Positions 34,738-43,975 of a stretch of 64,000 nucleotides of DNA are shown one piece after another. Origin of the DNA: Oscillospiraceae bacterium (GTDB lineage Bacteria; Bacillota; Clostridia; Oscillospirales; Oscillospiraceae). Location: assembly GCA_902778285.1 (NCBI GenBank), contig CACYXC010000007.1, forward strand, positions 1 to 64,000, in the 5' to 3' direction. How positions within the stretch are numbered: the first letter of the stretch is position 1; each line of letters opens with the position of its first letter. The notes below the pieces were generated by a model, which made no database searches, had not been told where the DNA came from, and saw nothing but the letters and a program-made list of their open reading frames with translations. The position numbers were made by a program, and so were the translations under genes.

Positions 34738-34762
34738 AAACTCTCCGCTGAGCGGAGAGTTT
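34738..34762 (-). terminator. Right copy of the duplicated terminator, end of the rnf operon
   Basis: Same 25-nt hairpin as at 34587-34611, 16 bp past the rnfB stop. On the minus strand the repeat begins directly after the stem, so the T-run is left with the distal copy. Confidence 0.85.
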
Positions 34763-34778
34763 TTCGATGAACAGCCTT

Positions 34779-35576
34779 TTACCTGCCGAAGTACGTGATG
34801 ATGTGCCGCGGGCAGATGTCGGCGCAGTGGCCGCACTGGATGCACTTGGAAACATCCACCTGGGCGAGGTTGTTCACCACGGTGATCGCGTCCGCCGGGC
34901 ACTCGCGCTGGCACTTCATGCAGCCGATGCAGCCGACCTTGCAGATCTTCATGACCTGCGCGCCCTTGTCCATGTTGCGGCAGGCGGGCATGATCTTCTG
35001 GCTCTCGGGGATGAGCTTGACGATGCTCTTGGGGCAGGCGTCCACACAGGCGCCGCAGCCCACGCAGTTGTAGCGGTCGACCTTCGCGACGCCGTCGACG
35101 ATGTGCATGGCGTCGAATTTGCAGGCTTTGGCGCAGTTGCCGAGGCCGATGCAGGCGAAGGAACACAGCTTGCTGCTCTTGTCGCCGAAGAGCATGGCGG
35201 CGCGGCAGTCCTCGGGGCCGGTGTAGCGGAAGCGGAGCTCGGCGGTCTCGGTACTGCCGGAGCAGGGCACGAAGGCGACCATTTTCTCGGCGCCGTCGTT
35301 GGACACGCCCATGATCTCGGCCACCTTGGCGGCCGTCTCCGCGCCGCCGGCGACGCACTTGTTGCAGGGAGCCTCGCCTGCGGCGACCGCCTTGGCGTAG
35401 CCGTCGCAGCCGGGATAGCCGCAGCCGCCGCAGTTGGCGCCGGCCAGGACCTCGCGCACGGCGGCCTGTCTCGGGTCGACCTCCACATGGAAGATCCTTG
35501 CCGCAAAGGCCAGCACCGCGCCGAAGACCGCACCCAGCACGCCAAGGACGAGGATGGAATACAGAATCGTAGTCAT
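34779..35576 (-). CDS. rnfB: Rnf complex subunit RnfB
   Basis: 265 residues. An N-terminal membrane helix is followed by the cysteine cluster GANCGGCGYPGCDGYA (the 4Fe-4S domain), a cysteine-containing CNKCVAGG segment, and then ferredoxin-type clusters: CVGCGACVDACPK near residue 170, CIGCMKCQRECPA near 215 and CIQCGHCADICP near 245. It takes electrons from ferredoxin into the Rnf complex, which pumps Na+ or H+ while reducing NAD+. Last gene of the rnfCDGEAB operon, ending at the duplicated terminator. Length is a little short for clostridial RnfB, which often has extra clusters. Confidence 0.94.
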   Translation of the reverse strand: MTTILYSILVLGVLGAVFGAVLAFAARIFHVEVDPRQAAVREVLAGANCGGCGYPGCDGYAKAVAAGEAPCNKCVAGGAETAAKVAEIMGVSNDGAEKMVAFVPCSGSTETAELRFRYTGPEDCRAAMLFGDKSSKLCSFACIGLGNCAKACKFDAMHIVDGVAKVDRYNCVGCGACVDACPKSIVKLIPESQKIMPACRNMDKGAQVMKICKVGCIGCMKCQRECPADAITVVNNLAQVDVSKCIQCGHCADICPRHIITYFGR

Positions 35577-35591
35577 TTTCCCACTCCCTCC

Positions 35592-36176
35592 TTAAAAGAT
35601 CTTCATGCCGCTGAAGCCCATGAAGGCCAGGGCGACGAGGCCGGCGGAGATCAGGCAGATGGAGAAGCCCTCGAAGCACTCCGGATATTCGGCAAACTCG
35701 ATGCGCTCACGCACGGAGGCAAAGAGCACGATGGCCAGCATGAAGCCCAGGCCGCCGGTGATGCCGTAGACCACGGACTCGATGAAGTTGTAGTGGTTCT
35801 GCACATTCAGCAGCACCACGCCCAGCACCGCGCAGTTGGTGGTGATCAGGGGCAGGTAGATGCCGAGCGCCGAGTACAGCGAGGGGACGGACTTCTTGAG
35901 GAACATCTCCACGAACTGGACCAGAGAGGCGATGACCAGGATGAAGGCCAGGGTCTCCAGGAAGGCCAGCCCCAGGGGGATCAGGATATAGGTGTCGATG
36001 ACCCAGCAGATGGCGGAGGCGAGGCCCATGACGAACACGACGGCCAGGCCCATGCCGGTGGCGGTGTCCACCTTGCTCGAGCAGCCCAGGAAGGGGCAGA
36101 TGCCGAGGAACTGGGAGAAGATGAAGTTGTTCGTCAGAATGGCGCCAAGAGAGATGGCCAGGATATTGGTAAGCAT
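35592..36176 (-). CDS. rnfA: Rnf complex membrane subunit RnfA
   Basis: 194 residues, nearly all hydrophobic, with six predicted spans. NNFIFSQFLGICPFLGCS near residues 15-32 is the conserved RnfA/NqrE segment carrying a cysteine for the membrane 2Fe-2S cluster; a second in PLITTNCAVLG near 110 is its partner. It shares its start with the RnfE stop (TAATG). It works with RnfE as the core of the transmembrane electron path. Confidence 0.95.
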   Translation of the reverse strand: MLTNILAISLGAILTNNFIFSQFLGICPFLGCSSKVDTATGMGLAVVFVMGLASAICWVIDTYILIPLGLAFLETLAFILVIASLVQFVEMFLKKSVPSLYSALGIYLPLITTNCAVLGVVLLNVQNHYNFIESVVYGITGGLGFMLAIVLFASVRERIEFAEYPECFEGFSICLISAGLVALAFMGFSGMKIF

Positions 36177-36886
36177 TATTCGTCCTCCTCCTTATCGGCC
36201 GCGGCCTCGGCGGCGGCACGCTCCGCCAGGGCCTTCTTCTTCGCGTTCTTCTTGAGCGCGTACTGCATGACCGCCATCAGCAGGCCCAGCGTGATGAAGC
36301 CGCCGAAGGGGCGGTTCATGACAGCCGCGCCGTACTCGGAGGGGAAGATCTGGATGCCGCTGCCGGTCCCGTCGAGCGTGAAGCGCAGGCCGTTCGTGAT
36401 ATCGATCAGGCCGCCGCCGAACTTGCCGGAGCCCACGAACTCGCGGAACACGCACATCAGGATCAGCACGCAGGTGTAGCCCAGGCCCTGGAAGATGCCG
36501 TCAAAGAAGCAGGCGCTGACCTTGTTCTTCTGGCAGAAGGCCTCCGCGCGGCCGATGATGATGCAGTTGACGACGATCAGCGGGATGAAGACGCCGAGCG
36601 CCGAGCTCAGCGCGGGTATGTATGCCTGCAGGAGCAGGTCGACGATGGTGACGAAGCCCGCGATGACGACCACGAAGATGGCCAGGCGGATCTCGCCGGG
36701 GATGATCTTGCGGATGGCGGAGACCACCACGTTGCAGCAGGTGAGGATGATGAGCACCGACAGGCCCATGCCCACGCCGTTGAAGAGCGTGGTGGTGATG
36801 GCCATGGTGGCGCACATGCCGATCTGCTGGACCAGGACGGGGTTGTTGGTAACGAGGCCTTCGCCGAATTGTTTCTTGATGTTCAT
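36176..36886 (-). CDS. rnfE: Rnf complex membrane subunit RnfE
   Basis: 236 residues with six spans, paralogous to RnfA. The conserved cysteine-containing segments are VQQIGMCATMAI near residue 25 and PLIVVNCIIIG near 110. The C-terminal tail is acidic (EEAAADKEEDE-like). The start has GAGGCAG upstream, in the order G-E-A with 13 bp from rnfG. It forms the symmetric membrane pair with RnfA. Confidence 0.94.
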   Translation of the reverse strand: MNIKKQFGEGLVTNNPVLVQQIGMCATMAITTTLFNGVGMGLSVLIILTCCNVVVSAIRKIIPGEIRLAIFVVVIAGFVTIVDLLLQAYIPALSSALGVFIPLIVVNCIIIGRAEAFCQKNKVSACFFDGIFQGLGYTCVLILMCVFREFVGSGKFGGGLIDITNGLRFTLDGTGSGIQIFPSEYGAAVMNRPFGGFITLGLLMAVMQYALKKNAKKKALAERAAAEAAADKEEDE

Positions 36887-36899
36887 ACTGCCTGCCTCC

Positions 36900-37457
36900 T
36901 TAACCCAGGATGGACTTCACGACCGTGATCGCGGTCGCCGTGGCGTTGGTGACGCTTGTGGATGTCTGCGTCGCGCCGGTCAGCGCCTGAATGCTGCCGC
37001 CGCCCGAGGAGAGGGCGATGTCCTCGCCCTGGCCCACGAACTGGGCGCGGAAGTTCACGCCCACCTCGGCGGTGCTGGCGGCGTTCGCGCCCAGACCGGA
37101 GGTCTCGCCGTGCTCGACGATGGAGATGCCGGTGCACTTGAGATCGTTGTCCACGCCGACGACCATGGTGATGGTGCTCTGTGAGCCGGGGAACGTGGTC
37201 TTGACTACGTAGCCGCTGCCGTTGTCGGCCTTGCTGACCTCGTCGATCGTGGGGAAGGCTTCGCTGTCGAACTCGACCGGGTCATAGCGGTCGGACTTGA
37301 GCACGGCGGAATAGGCCGCGATGGTCTTGGCGTTCTTCTGCATGTAGATCGTGTCCTTGGTGACCTCGTTGACGACGCCCAGGATGCCGGCGGTGATGGC
37401 ACAGATCACGAACAGGATGAAGGTGAGCCTCAGGATCTTTTTCGTATCGCCGTTCAT
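36900..37457 (-). CDS. rnfG: Rnf complex flavoprotein subunit RnfG
   Basis: 185 residues: one N-terminal membrane helix (about 10-30) and an external FMN domain. The flavinylation site is the threonine of ALTGATQTSTSV near residue 163. It passes electrons between RnfD and RnfC-side carriers. The ATG at 37457 lies 7 nt behind AAGGAGG and overlaps the rnfD stop by 4 bp. The frame is open far upstream but the operon layout and ribosome site fix this start. Confidence 0.93.
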   Translation of the reverse strand: MNGDTKKILRLTFILFVICAITAGILGVVNEVTKDTIYMQKNAKTIAAYSAVLKSDRYDPVEFDSEAFPTIDEVSKADNGSGYVVKTTFPGSQSTITMVVGVDNDLKCTGISIVEHGETSGLGANAASTAEVGVNFRAQFVGQGEDIALSSGGGSIQALTGATQTSTSVTNATATAITVVKSILG

Positions 37458-38488
37458 TTCGCAGCCTCCTTTGCAGCCTTCTTCGCGGCCTTTTCGGCCT
37501 CGATATCCTCCTTGCTGACGCCGAACTGATGGCGGCGGAAGCCCTTGTCGATGGCCCAGGAGCAGAGGTTCATGATCAGGATGGCGTAGGTGACGCCCTC
37601 GGGATAGCTGCCGAACTTGCGGATCAGCACGGTCAGGATGCCGCAGCCGACACCGTAGACCAGCTGGCCCTTGAGAGTGACGGGGCTGGTGGAGTAGTCG
37701 GTGGCCATGAAGACGGCGGAGAGCACCAGAGCGCCGGAGAGGACGGCATAGACCGCGTACGCGCCCTGGCCCATATTCCCCTTGCCGAACAGCAGGCTCA
37801 GCACAAACACCGTGCCGATGAAGGAGACGGGGATGTGCCAGGTGATGACCTTGCGGCACAGGAGATACATGCCGCCGATCAGCAGCGCCAGCGTGCTGAT
37901 CTCACCGATGGCGCCGGGCATGTTGCCGAGGAACATGGACTTGACCGTGTACAGCCCGGACATGCTGCCCTCGCCGTACAGCGCGCTCAGCGGCGTGGCC
38001 ATGGAGACCGCGTCCACCGCGTTTTTCAATCCGCGCGGCACCAGATAGGTCCCGCTCAGGGCGGTGGAGTAGGAGGCCAGCAGGAAGGCGCGGCCCGCCA
38101 GCGCGGGGTTGAGGAAGTTCTTGCCGATGCCGCCGTAGAGCTGCTTGACCACCACGATGGCGAAGAAGGTGCCCACCACGGGGATCCAGGCCGGACAGTT
38201 GGCCGGCATGGTCAGGGCCAGAAGCAGGCCGGTGACCACGGCGGACAGATCGTCGATGCTGGCGGTCTTCTTCGTAAACTTGCGGTAGAGCCACTCGAAG
38301 AACACGGCGGAGCTGACGGAGGTCGCCATCACCAGCAGGGCGTGCGCGCCGAACTGGTAGATGCCGACGGCCACCGCGGGCAGCAGGGCGATCAGCACAT
38401 CCAGCATCAGGCGCCGCGTGCTGACCGCTGTGCGCACCTGCGGCTGATAGGCGACGTCCAGAATGATTCTTTCTTTCTTCTCGTTCAT
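37454..38488 (-). CDS. rnfD: Rnf complex membrane flavoprotein subunit RnfD
   Basis: 344 residues with about nine spans. The covalent-FMN motif reads VSMATPL near residue 163, where many RnfD proteins have SGATPL; the acceptor threonine is kept but the preceding glycine is methionine. The start ATG overlaps the rnfC stop by 4 bp and has AGGAGG upstream. The C-terminal tail is lysine/alanine-rich. It moves electrons through the membrane and may couple to ion transport. Confidence 0.93.
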   Translation of the reverse strand: MNEKKERIILDVAYQPQVRTAVSTRRLMLDVLIALLPAVAVGIYQFGAHALLVMATSVSSAVFFEWLYRKFTKKTASIDDLSAVVTGLLLALTMPANCPAWIPVVGTFFAIVVVKQLYGGIGKNFLNPALAGRAFLLASYSTALSGTYLVPRGLKNAVDAVSMATPLSALYGEGSMSGLYTVKSMFLGNMPGAIGEISTLALLIGGMYLLCRKVITWHIPVSFIGTVFVLSLLFGKGNMGQGAYAVYAVLSGALVLSAVFMATDYSTSPVTLKGQLVYGVGCGILTVLIRKFGSYPEGVTYAILIMNLCSWAIDKGFRRHQFGVSKEDIEAEKAAKKAAKEAAK

Positions 38489-39834
38489 TTCTTGGCCTCC
38501 TTTGCTGCTGCGGCCTCGGCGGCGGCCTTTTCCTTGGCGGCCTTGGCCTGGAGCATCAGCTTCGCGGTCTTGAAGGCGTGGGTCAGGGGCATGCGCGCGG
38601 GGCAGTTGAAGGCGCAGCTGCCGCACTCGAAGCAGTCGTTCACATGGTACTTTTCAAGGTTGGCAAGGTCGCCCTTGCTGTAGAACATGTACATGAACAC
38701 GGGCTCGAGCCGCATCGGGCAGACCTGGATGCACTTGCCGCAGCGGATGCAGTGCGGCTCCTCCTCATGTCTGTCCTCCTCCTCGGTAAAGAAGAGGACG
38801 CCGGAGGTGCCCTTGATGTTCGGCGCGTCGAAGCTGTTGGCGCAGATGCCCATCATCGGGCCGCCGATGACGATCTTGCGCGGCGTCCTGACGAAGCCGC
38901 CGCACTGCTCGGCCAGATAGCCGAGAGGCGTGCCCATGCGGGTCAGGGCGTTGACCGGAGCGGCCAGGGCGCTGCCGCCCACGGAGACGATGCGGTCGAT
39001 CACGGGTCTGCCCTCATAGCAGGCCTGATAGATCGCGTAGCAGGTGCGTGTGCTGACGACGTTCGCGCCGACGCCTGAGGGCAGGCCGCCGGGCTTGACG
39101 GAGCGGCCCGTGACCGCGTAGACCTGCATCTTCTCCGCGCCCTGGGGGTACTTGACCTCCTCGGGCACGATCTCGACGCCGTATTTGGCGGGATCGAAGG
39201 AGTTGAGCTTGTCGATGGCGTCCTGCTTGTTGACCTCGATGCCGTAATAGGCCTTGTCCACGCCGCTGGCGATGCGCACAAGCTCGATGCCCTTCAGAAG
39301 CTGCTCGGGGTAGTTGAGCATGGTCAGGTGGTCGCCGTTCAGATAGGGCTCGCACTCGGCGCCGTTGATGACCAGCTTGTCCACCTTGCCGATGCCGCCG
39401 CGGATCTTGAACGCGGTCGGGAACATCGCGCCGCCCATGCCGACCACGCCGGCCTCGCGGATCCGGCGCAGGATCGCCTCGGGGTCCTTCAGCTCTTCCC
39501 CGGTCAGCGGCTCCATGAACTCGGCCTCGTCCTTGTAGTCGTTTTCGATGACGATAGCCATGATCGTATCGCCCAGGGGATGCGGCCGCGGCTCGACCGC
39601 CACGACGGTGCCGGAGACGGGAGAGTGGATGGGCGCGGAGACGGGCGCGGGATTGTCGCCGATCTTCTGGCCCATTTTCACGTGGTCGCCCTTCTTCACC
39701 AGGGGCTTGCAGGGTGCGCCGATGTGCTGGGCCATGGGCAGGACCACTTGGGCAGGCGGTGTGATGACGGTCACCGGGATCTGCGGTGCCTTCATGTAGT
39801 CGGGGTGCACGCCGCCGATAAACGTCTGGGACAT
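38485..39834 (-). CDS. rnfC: Rnf complex NADH-interacting subunit RnfC
   Basis: 449 residues. N-terminal biotin/lipoyl-like domain with FIGGVHPDYMK, a flavin/NADH-binding domain like NuoF (GVVGMGGAMFPT, NGAECEPYLNGD), and two C-terminal 4Fe-4S clusters (CIRCGKCIQVCPM and CFECGSCAFNCPA near residues 360-405). The C-terminal tail is lysine/alanine-rich. First gene of the operon in the order C-D-G-E-A-B. ATG at 39834 with GAGGTG upstream; an earlier in-frame start is not backed by a ribosome site. Confidence 0.95.
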   Translation of the reverse strand: MSQTFIGGVHPDYMKAPQIPVTVITPPAQVVLPMAQHIGAPCKPLVKKGDHVKMGQKIGDNPAPVSAPIHSPVSGTVVAVEPRPHPLGDTIMAIVIENDYKDEAEFMEPLTGEELKDPEAILRRIREAGVVGMGGAMFPTAFKIRGGIGKVDKLVINGAECEPYLNGDHLTMLNYPEQLLKGIELVRIASGVDKAYYGIEVNKQDAIDKLNSFDPAKYGVEIVPEEVKYPQGAEKMQVYAVTGRSVKPGGLPSGVGANVVSTRTCYAIYQACYEGRPVIDRIVSVGGSALAAPVNALTRMGTPLGYLAEQCGGFVRTPRKIVIGGPMMGICANSFDAPNIKGTSGVLFFTEEEDRHEEEPHCIRCGKCIQVCPMRLEPVFMYMFYSKGDLANLEKYHVNDCFECGSCAFNCPARMPLTHAFKTAKLMLQAKAAKEKAAAEAAAAKEAKK

Positions 39835-39891
39835 AAGCTTCACCTCATACTTGTTTTGACGTATTCTCACGGACATAAAAAGCTATTTTAG

Positions 39892-39921
39892 ATTTTAGCA
39901 CAAATCGCGGTATCGTGTCTA
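39892..39921 (-). promoter_or_regulatory. Candidate promoter of the rnf operon
   Basis: On the minus strand TAGACA (39916-39921) and TAAAAT (39892-39897) are 18 bp apart, some 58 bp before the rnfC start. No Rex-type operator was recognised. Confidence 0.45.
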
Positions 39922-40034
39922 CCCGGATTTCACTGTTTTTCGTCGTTTTTCATAGATAAGTTTGTAACAAGCCCCTTCCCCCATCCTATGCGGAGCAGCC
40001 CCGGCAGAGAAGCTCTCCGGGAAAGAACGCAAAA

Positions 40035-40068
40035 GCAGACCGGTTCCGCGAAAGCGGATCCGGTCTGC
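40035..40068 (-). terminator. Terminator of gpmI
   Basis: A GCAGACCGG stem with its complement and a TTTTGCG run on the minus strand, 22 bp past the gpmI stop. Confidence 0.75.
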
Positions 40069-40089
40069 CGGGTATGCTCAGGGAGTCGC

Positions 40090-41601
40090 TCAGCCGAGGA
40101 GATTCTCGCCGGTCATGGCGGCGGGCTGCTCCAGCCCCATCACGTGCAGGATGGTCGGCGCGATGTCGGCCAGCTTGCCGGGCTTGAGCGCGGCGCCCTT
40201 CACGGTGACGCAGAAGGGCACGGGGTTCGTGGTGTGGGCGGTGTTGACCTTGCCCGTCTCGTCGAACATGCAGTCGGCGTTGCCGTGGTCGGCCGTGACC
40301 AGCAGCACCACGTCGTCGTGCTTTTCGACCTCGGCGGCGATGCGGCCGATGCAGGCGTCCACGGTCTCGACGGCCTGGACGGCGGCTTCCATGACGCCGG
40401 TGTGCCCGACCATGTCGCAGTTGGCGAAGTTGCAGACGATCAGCGCGTAGCGCTCGGAGGCGATGGCCTCCACCACCTTGTCGCAGACCTTCACGGCGCT
40501 CATCTGAGGCACCAGGTCATAGGTGGCAAACTCCTTCGGGGAGGGTACCAGGCAGCGCTCCTCGCCCTCGCACTGCTTCTCGACGCCGCCGTTGAAGAAG
40601 AAGGTCACGTGGGCGTACTTCTCGGTCTCCGCCACGCGGAACTGCTTGAGCCCGTGCTCGGAGATCAGGTCGCCCAGCGTGTTCTCGATGACCTCGGGGG
40701 GATAGGCGATGGGCAGGGTCAGCGCCTCGTCGTACTGCGCGGTGCAGACGTAGCTGAGCGGGAAGACCTTCTTTTTGCGCTCGAAGCCGTCGAAATCGGG
40801 CAGGTTCAGCGCCCAGGTCATCTCGCGGGCGCGGTCGGGGCGGAAGTTCATGAAGATGACGCTGTCGCCCTCGTTGATCTGACCCTCGGGGCAGACCACC
40901 ACGGGCTTGACGAACTCGTCGGTCACGTTCTCGGCGTAGCTGGCCTCGACCGCGTGCACGGGGTCGGGGTCCTGTACGCCCTCGCCGCAGACGATGGCGT
41001 TGTAGCCGGCCTCGACGCGGTCCCAGCGCTTGTCGCGGTCCATGCCCCAGAAGCGGCCCTGGATCGTGGCGATCTGCGCGTTGCCCAGCGCGTCGCACTT
41101 CTCCTTCAGCCGACGGACAAAGCCCGCGCCGCTGGTGGGCGGCACGTCGCGCCCGTCGAGGAAGCAGTGGACATAGACCTTCTCCACGCCGCGGCTTTTC
41201 GCCATATCGAGGATGCCGAAGATGTGATTGAGGTGGCTGTGCACGCCGCCGTCGGACAAAAGGCCCATGATGTGCAGGGCCTTGCCGTTTGCCTTGGCGT
41301 CCTCCATGGCCTTGATGTAGACCTTGTTTTCAAAGAACTTGCCGGTCTCGATCTCCCGGCTGATCTTCGGCAGGATCTGGAAGACCACGCGGCCGGCGCC
41401 GATGTTGGTGTGGCCGACCTCGGAGTTGCCCATCTGCCCGTCGGGCAGGCCGACGAAGAGGCCGGAGGCCTGCAGCTGGGTGGTGGGGTACTCGGCAAAG
41501 AGCTTATCCAGATTGGGCTTTTTTGCCTGGGCGATGGCGTTGCCGGCGGTCGGCGCGGCGATGCCGAAGCCGTCCATGATGATAAATACAGCTTTTTTCA
41601 T
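40090..41601 (-). CDS. gpmI: 2,3-bisphosphoglycerate-independent phosphoglycerate mutase
   Basis: 503 residues, normal for GpmI. IIMDGFG at the N-terminus and MGNSEVGHTNIGAGR near residue 62 hold the catalytic serine. GRFWGMDRD near 190, FMNFRPDRAR near 258 and TADHGNAD near 440 supply the two manganese sites. It interconverts 3- and 2-phosphoglycerate. It is the last of the pgk-tpiA-gpmI glycolytic series on the minus strand. ATG at 41601 with AAGGAAGG 8 nt upstream; the open frame extends further without a ribosome site. Confidence 0.95.
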   Translation of the reverse strand: MKKAVFIIMDGFGIAAPTAGNAIAQAKKPNLDKLFAEYPTTQLQASGLFVGLPDGQMGNSEVGHTNIGAGRVVFQILPKISREIETGKFFENKVYIKAMEDAKANGKALHIMGLLSDGGVHSHLNHIFGILDMAKSRGVEKVYVHCFLDGRDVPPTSGAGFVRRLKEKCDALGNAQIATIQGRFWGMDRDKRWDRVEAGYNAIVCGEGVQDPDPVHAVEASYAENVTDEFVKPVVVCPEGQINEGDSVIFMNFRPDRAREMTWALNLPDFDGFERKKKVFPLSYVCTAQYDEALTLPIAYPPEVIENTLGDLISEHGLKQFRVAETEKYAHVTFFFNGGVEKQCEGEERCLVPSPKEFATYDLVPQMSAVKVCDKVVEAIASERYALIVCNFANCDMVGHTGVMEAAVQAVETVDACIGRIAAEVEKHDDVVLLVTADHGNADCMFDETGKVNTAHTTNPVPFCVTVKGAALKPGKLADIAPTILHVMGLEQPAAMTGENLLG

Positions 41602-41725
41602 AAAAGAAAACCCTTCCTTACAGTATTCTCGCGGGAAAGCCAGAGGCTTTTCCGCGAAAAAGGAAGAATAAAGCAAAGGGTCAATAGAGCGGCACGAGGG
41701 CCGCTCTATGACCTTATTGCTTTAT

Positions 41726-42502
41726 TCAGACGTTCTGGTTGGTGGCCGCGACGATGGCCGCAAAGTCCGCGGGCTTGAGGGATGCGCCGCCGATCAGGCC
41801 GCCGTCGATGTCGGGCTGGGCCAGCAGCTCAGCCGCGTTCTTGGCGTTCATGCTGCCGCCGTAGAGGATGCTGACCGCACGGGCGGGACGGGCGCCGTAG
41901 ATCTTGCGGATGACGGCGCGGATGCCCTCGCAGACCTCCTGCGCCTGCTCGGCGGTGGCGGTCTTGCCGGTGCCGATGGCCCAGATGGGCTCATAGGCGA
42001 TGATGCAGCGGCGCAGTTGGGTCGCGTCGATGCCGCTGAGGGCGGCCTTGACCTGATAGGCCACATACTCCATGGTCAGGTCCATCTCGCGCTGCTCGAG
42101 GCTCTCACCCACACAGATGATGGGGATGATGCCTTTATTGAGCAGGGCCTTGGCCTTGCAGTTTACGAGCATGTCGTCCTCGCCGTGGTACTGGCGGCGC
42201 TCGGAGTGGCCGACGATGCAGTACTTGGCGCCGATGTCCGCCAGCTGGGCGGCGGAGACCTCACCGGTGTAAGCGCCCTTCTCGTACTTGGAGACGTCCT
42301 GGGCGCCGGCGGCGACCTTGGCCTCCTTGCCGGCCTTGATCATCGCGGGGACCATGACGGCGGGGGTGCAGAGCACGATGTCGCAGGTCTTCTGCTTGGG
42401 CAGGTTCTCTTTGAGCTCTTCGATAAAGGGCTTGATGCCGGAGGCCAGCTGGTTCATCTTCCAGTTGCCGGCGATAACGGTTTTACGATACTTTCTGTTC
42501 AT
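41726..42502 (-). CDS. tpiA: Triose-phosphate isomerase
   Basis: 258 residues with the catalytic triad in context: GNWKMN near residue 10, VGHSERR near 97 and AYEPIWAIGTG near 168, plus the phosphate loop YGGSM near 212. Interconverts dihydroxyacetone phosphate and glyceraldehyde 3-phosphate. ATG at 42502 with AAGGAG 10 nt upstream. A palindromic repeat (42524 onward) is inserted between it and pgk. Confidence 0.96.
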   Translation of the reverse strand: MNRKYRKTVIAGNWKMNQLASGIKPFIEELKENLPKQKTCDIVLCTPAVMVPAMIKAGKEAKVAAGAQDVSKYEKGAYTGEVSAAQLADIGAKYCIVGHSERRQYHGEDDMLVNCKAKALLNKGIIPIICVGESLEQREMDLTMEYVAYQVKAALSGIDATQLRRCIIAYEPIWAIGTGKTATAEQAQEVCEGIRAVIRKIYGARPARAVSILYGGSMNAKNAAELLAQPDIDGGLIGGASLKPADFAAIVAATNQNV

Positions 42503-42523
42503 ATATATCAAACTCCTTTTTCA

Positions 42524-42605
42524 ATCCGTTTTTGCCGCAGCTCTGCCGCGGGAAAAACACCCTGAGGCGAGCATTGCGAGCCCTCGCGCCGACCAAGCGA
42601 GGCGT
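42524..42605 (+). repeat. GTTTTTG-hairpin repeat, copy a
   Basis: A hairpin of GTTTTTGCCGCAGC and GCCGCGGGAAAAAC-type arms (42528-42558), followed by ACCCTGAGGCGAGCATTGCG and further GC-rich sequence. It matches the reverse complement of about 56770-56853. The copy sits 20 bp upstream of tpiA's start, between pgk and tpiA. Confidence 0.65.
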
Positions 42606-42670
42606 TCCCCCGCAAGCCGAGCGCGATGAGCGCGAGTTTCTCAATTGCGAAACCCAGTTTCGCAATTGAA

Positions 42671-43936
42671 TTATTTATCCAGCAGGCAGGCCACGCCGGG
42701 CAGCTCTTTGCCTTCCAGGAACTCGAGGGAGGCGCCGCCGCCGGTGGAGATGTGGGTGATCTTGTCGGCGAAGCCCAGCTTCTCGACCGCGGAGGCGGAG
42801 TCACCGCCGCCGACGATGGTCACGGCACCGCTCTCTGCGAGAGCCTTGGCCATGGCCTTAGTGCCGCCGGCAAACTTCTCGAACTCAAAGACGCCCATGG
42901 GTCCGTTCCAGACGATGGTGCCGGCACCCCTGACGGCCTCGGCAAACAGCTCCTGGGTCTTGGGGCCGATGTCCATGCCCATCAGATTCTCGGGGATGTT
43001 GCCCTCGACCAGCACGGGCTCGGCGTCGGCGGAGAACTCGGCGGCGCAGTAGTTGTCAACGGGCAGCAGGAACTTGACGCCTCTGGCCTCGGCCTTGGCG
43101 ATCATTTCGTTTGCGTAGTCGATGCGGTCGGCCTCCAGCAGGGACTTGCCAATCTCGAAGCCCTGGGCCTTCTTGAAGGTGTAGGCCATGCCGCCGCCGA
43201 TGATGATGGTGTCGGCCTTCTCGAGGAGGTTGTTGATGACGGCGATCTTGTCGGAGACCTTGGCGCCGCCCAGAACGGCCACGAAGGGACGCGCGGGGTT
43301 ATCGAGGGCCTTGCCCATGATGCTCAGTTCCTTCTCGACGAGCAGGCCGGAGTAGGCGGGCAGATAGGCCGCGACGCCGACGGTGGAGGCGTGGGCGCGG
43401 TGCACGGTGCCGAAGGCGTCAGACACGTAGACTTCCGCCATGTCGGCAAGGGCCTTGGCGAAAGCGGGATCGTTCTTGGTCTCGCCCTTGGCGAAGCGGA
43501 GGTTCTCCAGCAGGAGGATCTGGCCGGGCTGCAGCGCGGCGGCCTTGGCCTGGGCGTCCTCACCGATGGTATCGGAGGCAAAGATCACTTCCTGTCCCAG
43601 CAGCTCGCTCAGACGCTTGGCAACGGGCGCCAGCGTCAGCTTCTTGAGGGATTTCTCCCACTCCTCGCGGGTGACGTCGGCCTCGTTCTTGCCCTTTTCG
43701 ACCTGCTTTTTCACATAGCCGTCGAAGGTGGCCACGGGCTTGCCCAGGTGGGAGCAGGCAATGACAGCGGCGCCCTGCTCAAGCAGATACCTGAGGGTGG
43801 GCAGCGCGGCGACGATGCGCTTGTCGCTGGTGATCTCGCCGGTCTTTTTGTCCTGAGGAACGTTGAAGTCGCAGCGGACAAGCACTTTCTTGCCCTTGAC
43901 GTCAACATCATAGATGGTTTTCTTGTTGTAGTTCAT
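42671..43936 (-). CDS. pgk: Phosphoglycerate kinase
   Basis: 421 residues. DFNVPQ near residue 25, a histidine/arginine-containing SHLGKP near 65, the nucleotide-binding [11 protein letters not shown] near 213 and GGGDSAS at about 390 are visible. It catalyses ATP formation from 1,3-bisphosphoglycerate. It is first of the pgk-tpiA-gpmI series; the spacers between these genes (168 and 124 bp) are unusually long and repeat-rich, so the three may not be tightly coupled. No gap gene is in the window. Confidence 0.96.
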   Translation of the reverse strand: MNYNKKTIYDVDVKGKKVLVRCDFNVPQDKKTGEITSDKRIVAALPTLRYLLEQGAAVIACSHLGKPVATFDGYVKKQVEKGKNEADVTREEWEKSLKKLTLAPVAKRLSELLGQEVIFASDTIGEDAQAKAAALQPGQILLLENLRFAKGETKNDPAFAKALADMAEVYVSDAFGTVHRAHASTVGVAAYLPAYSGLLVEKELSIMGKALDNPARPFVAVLGGAKVSDKIAVINNLLEKADTIIIGGGMAYTFKKAQGFEIGKSLLEADRIDYANEMIAKAEARGVKFLLPVDNYCAAEFSADAEPVLVEGNIPENLMGMDIGPKTQELFAEAVRGAGTIVWNGPMGVFEFEKFAGGTKAMAKALAESGAVTIVGGGDSASAVEKLGFADKITHISTGGGASLEFLEGKELPGVACLLDK

Positions 43937-43975
43937 GCTGTATCCTCCTTAAAAATTTATATAACAAATACCTTA

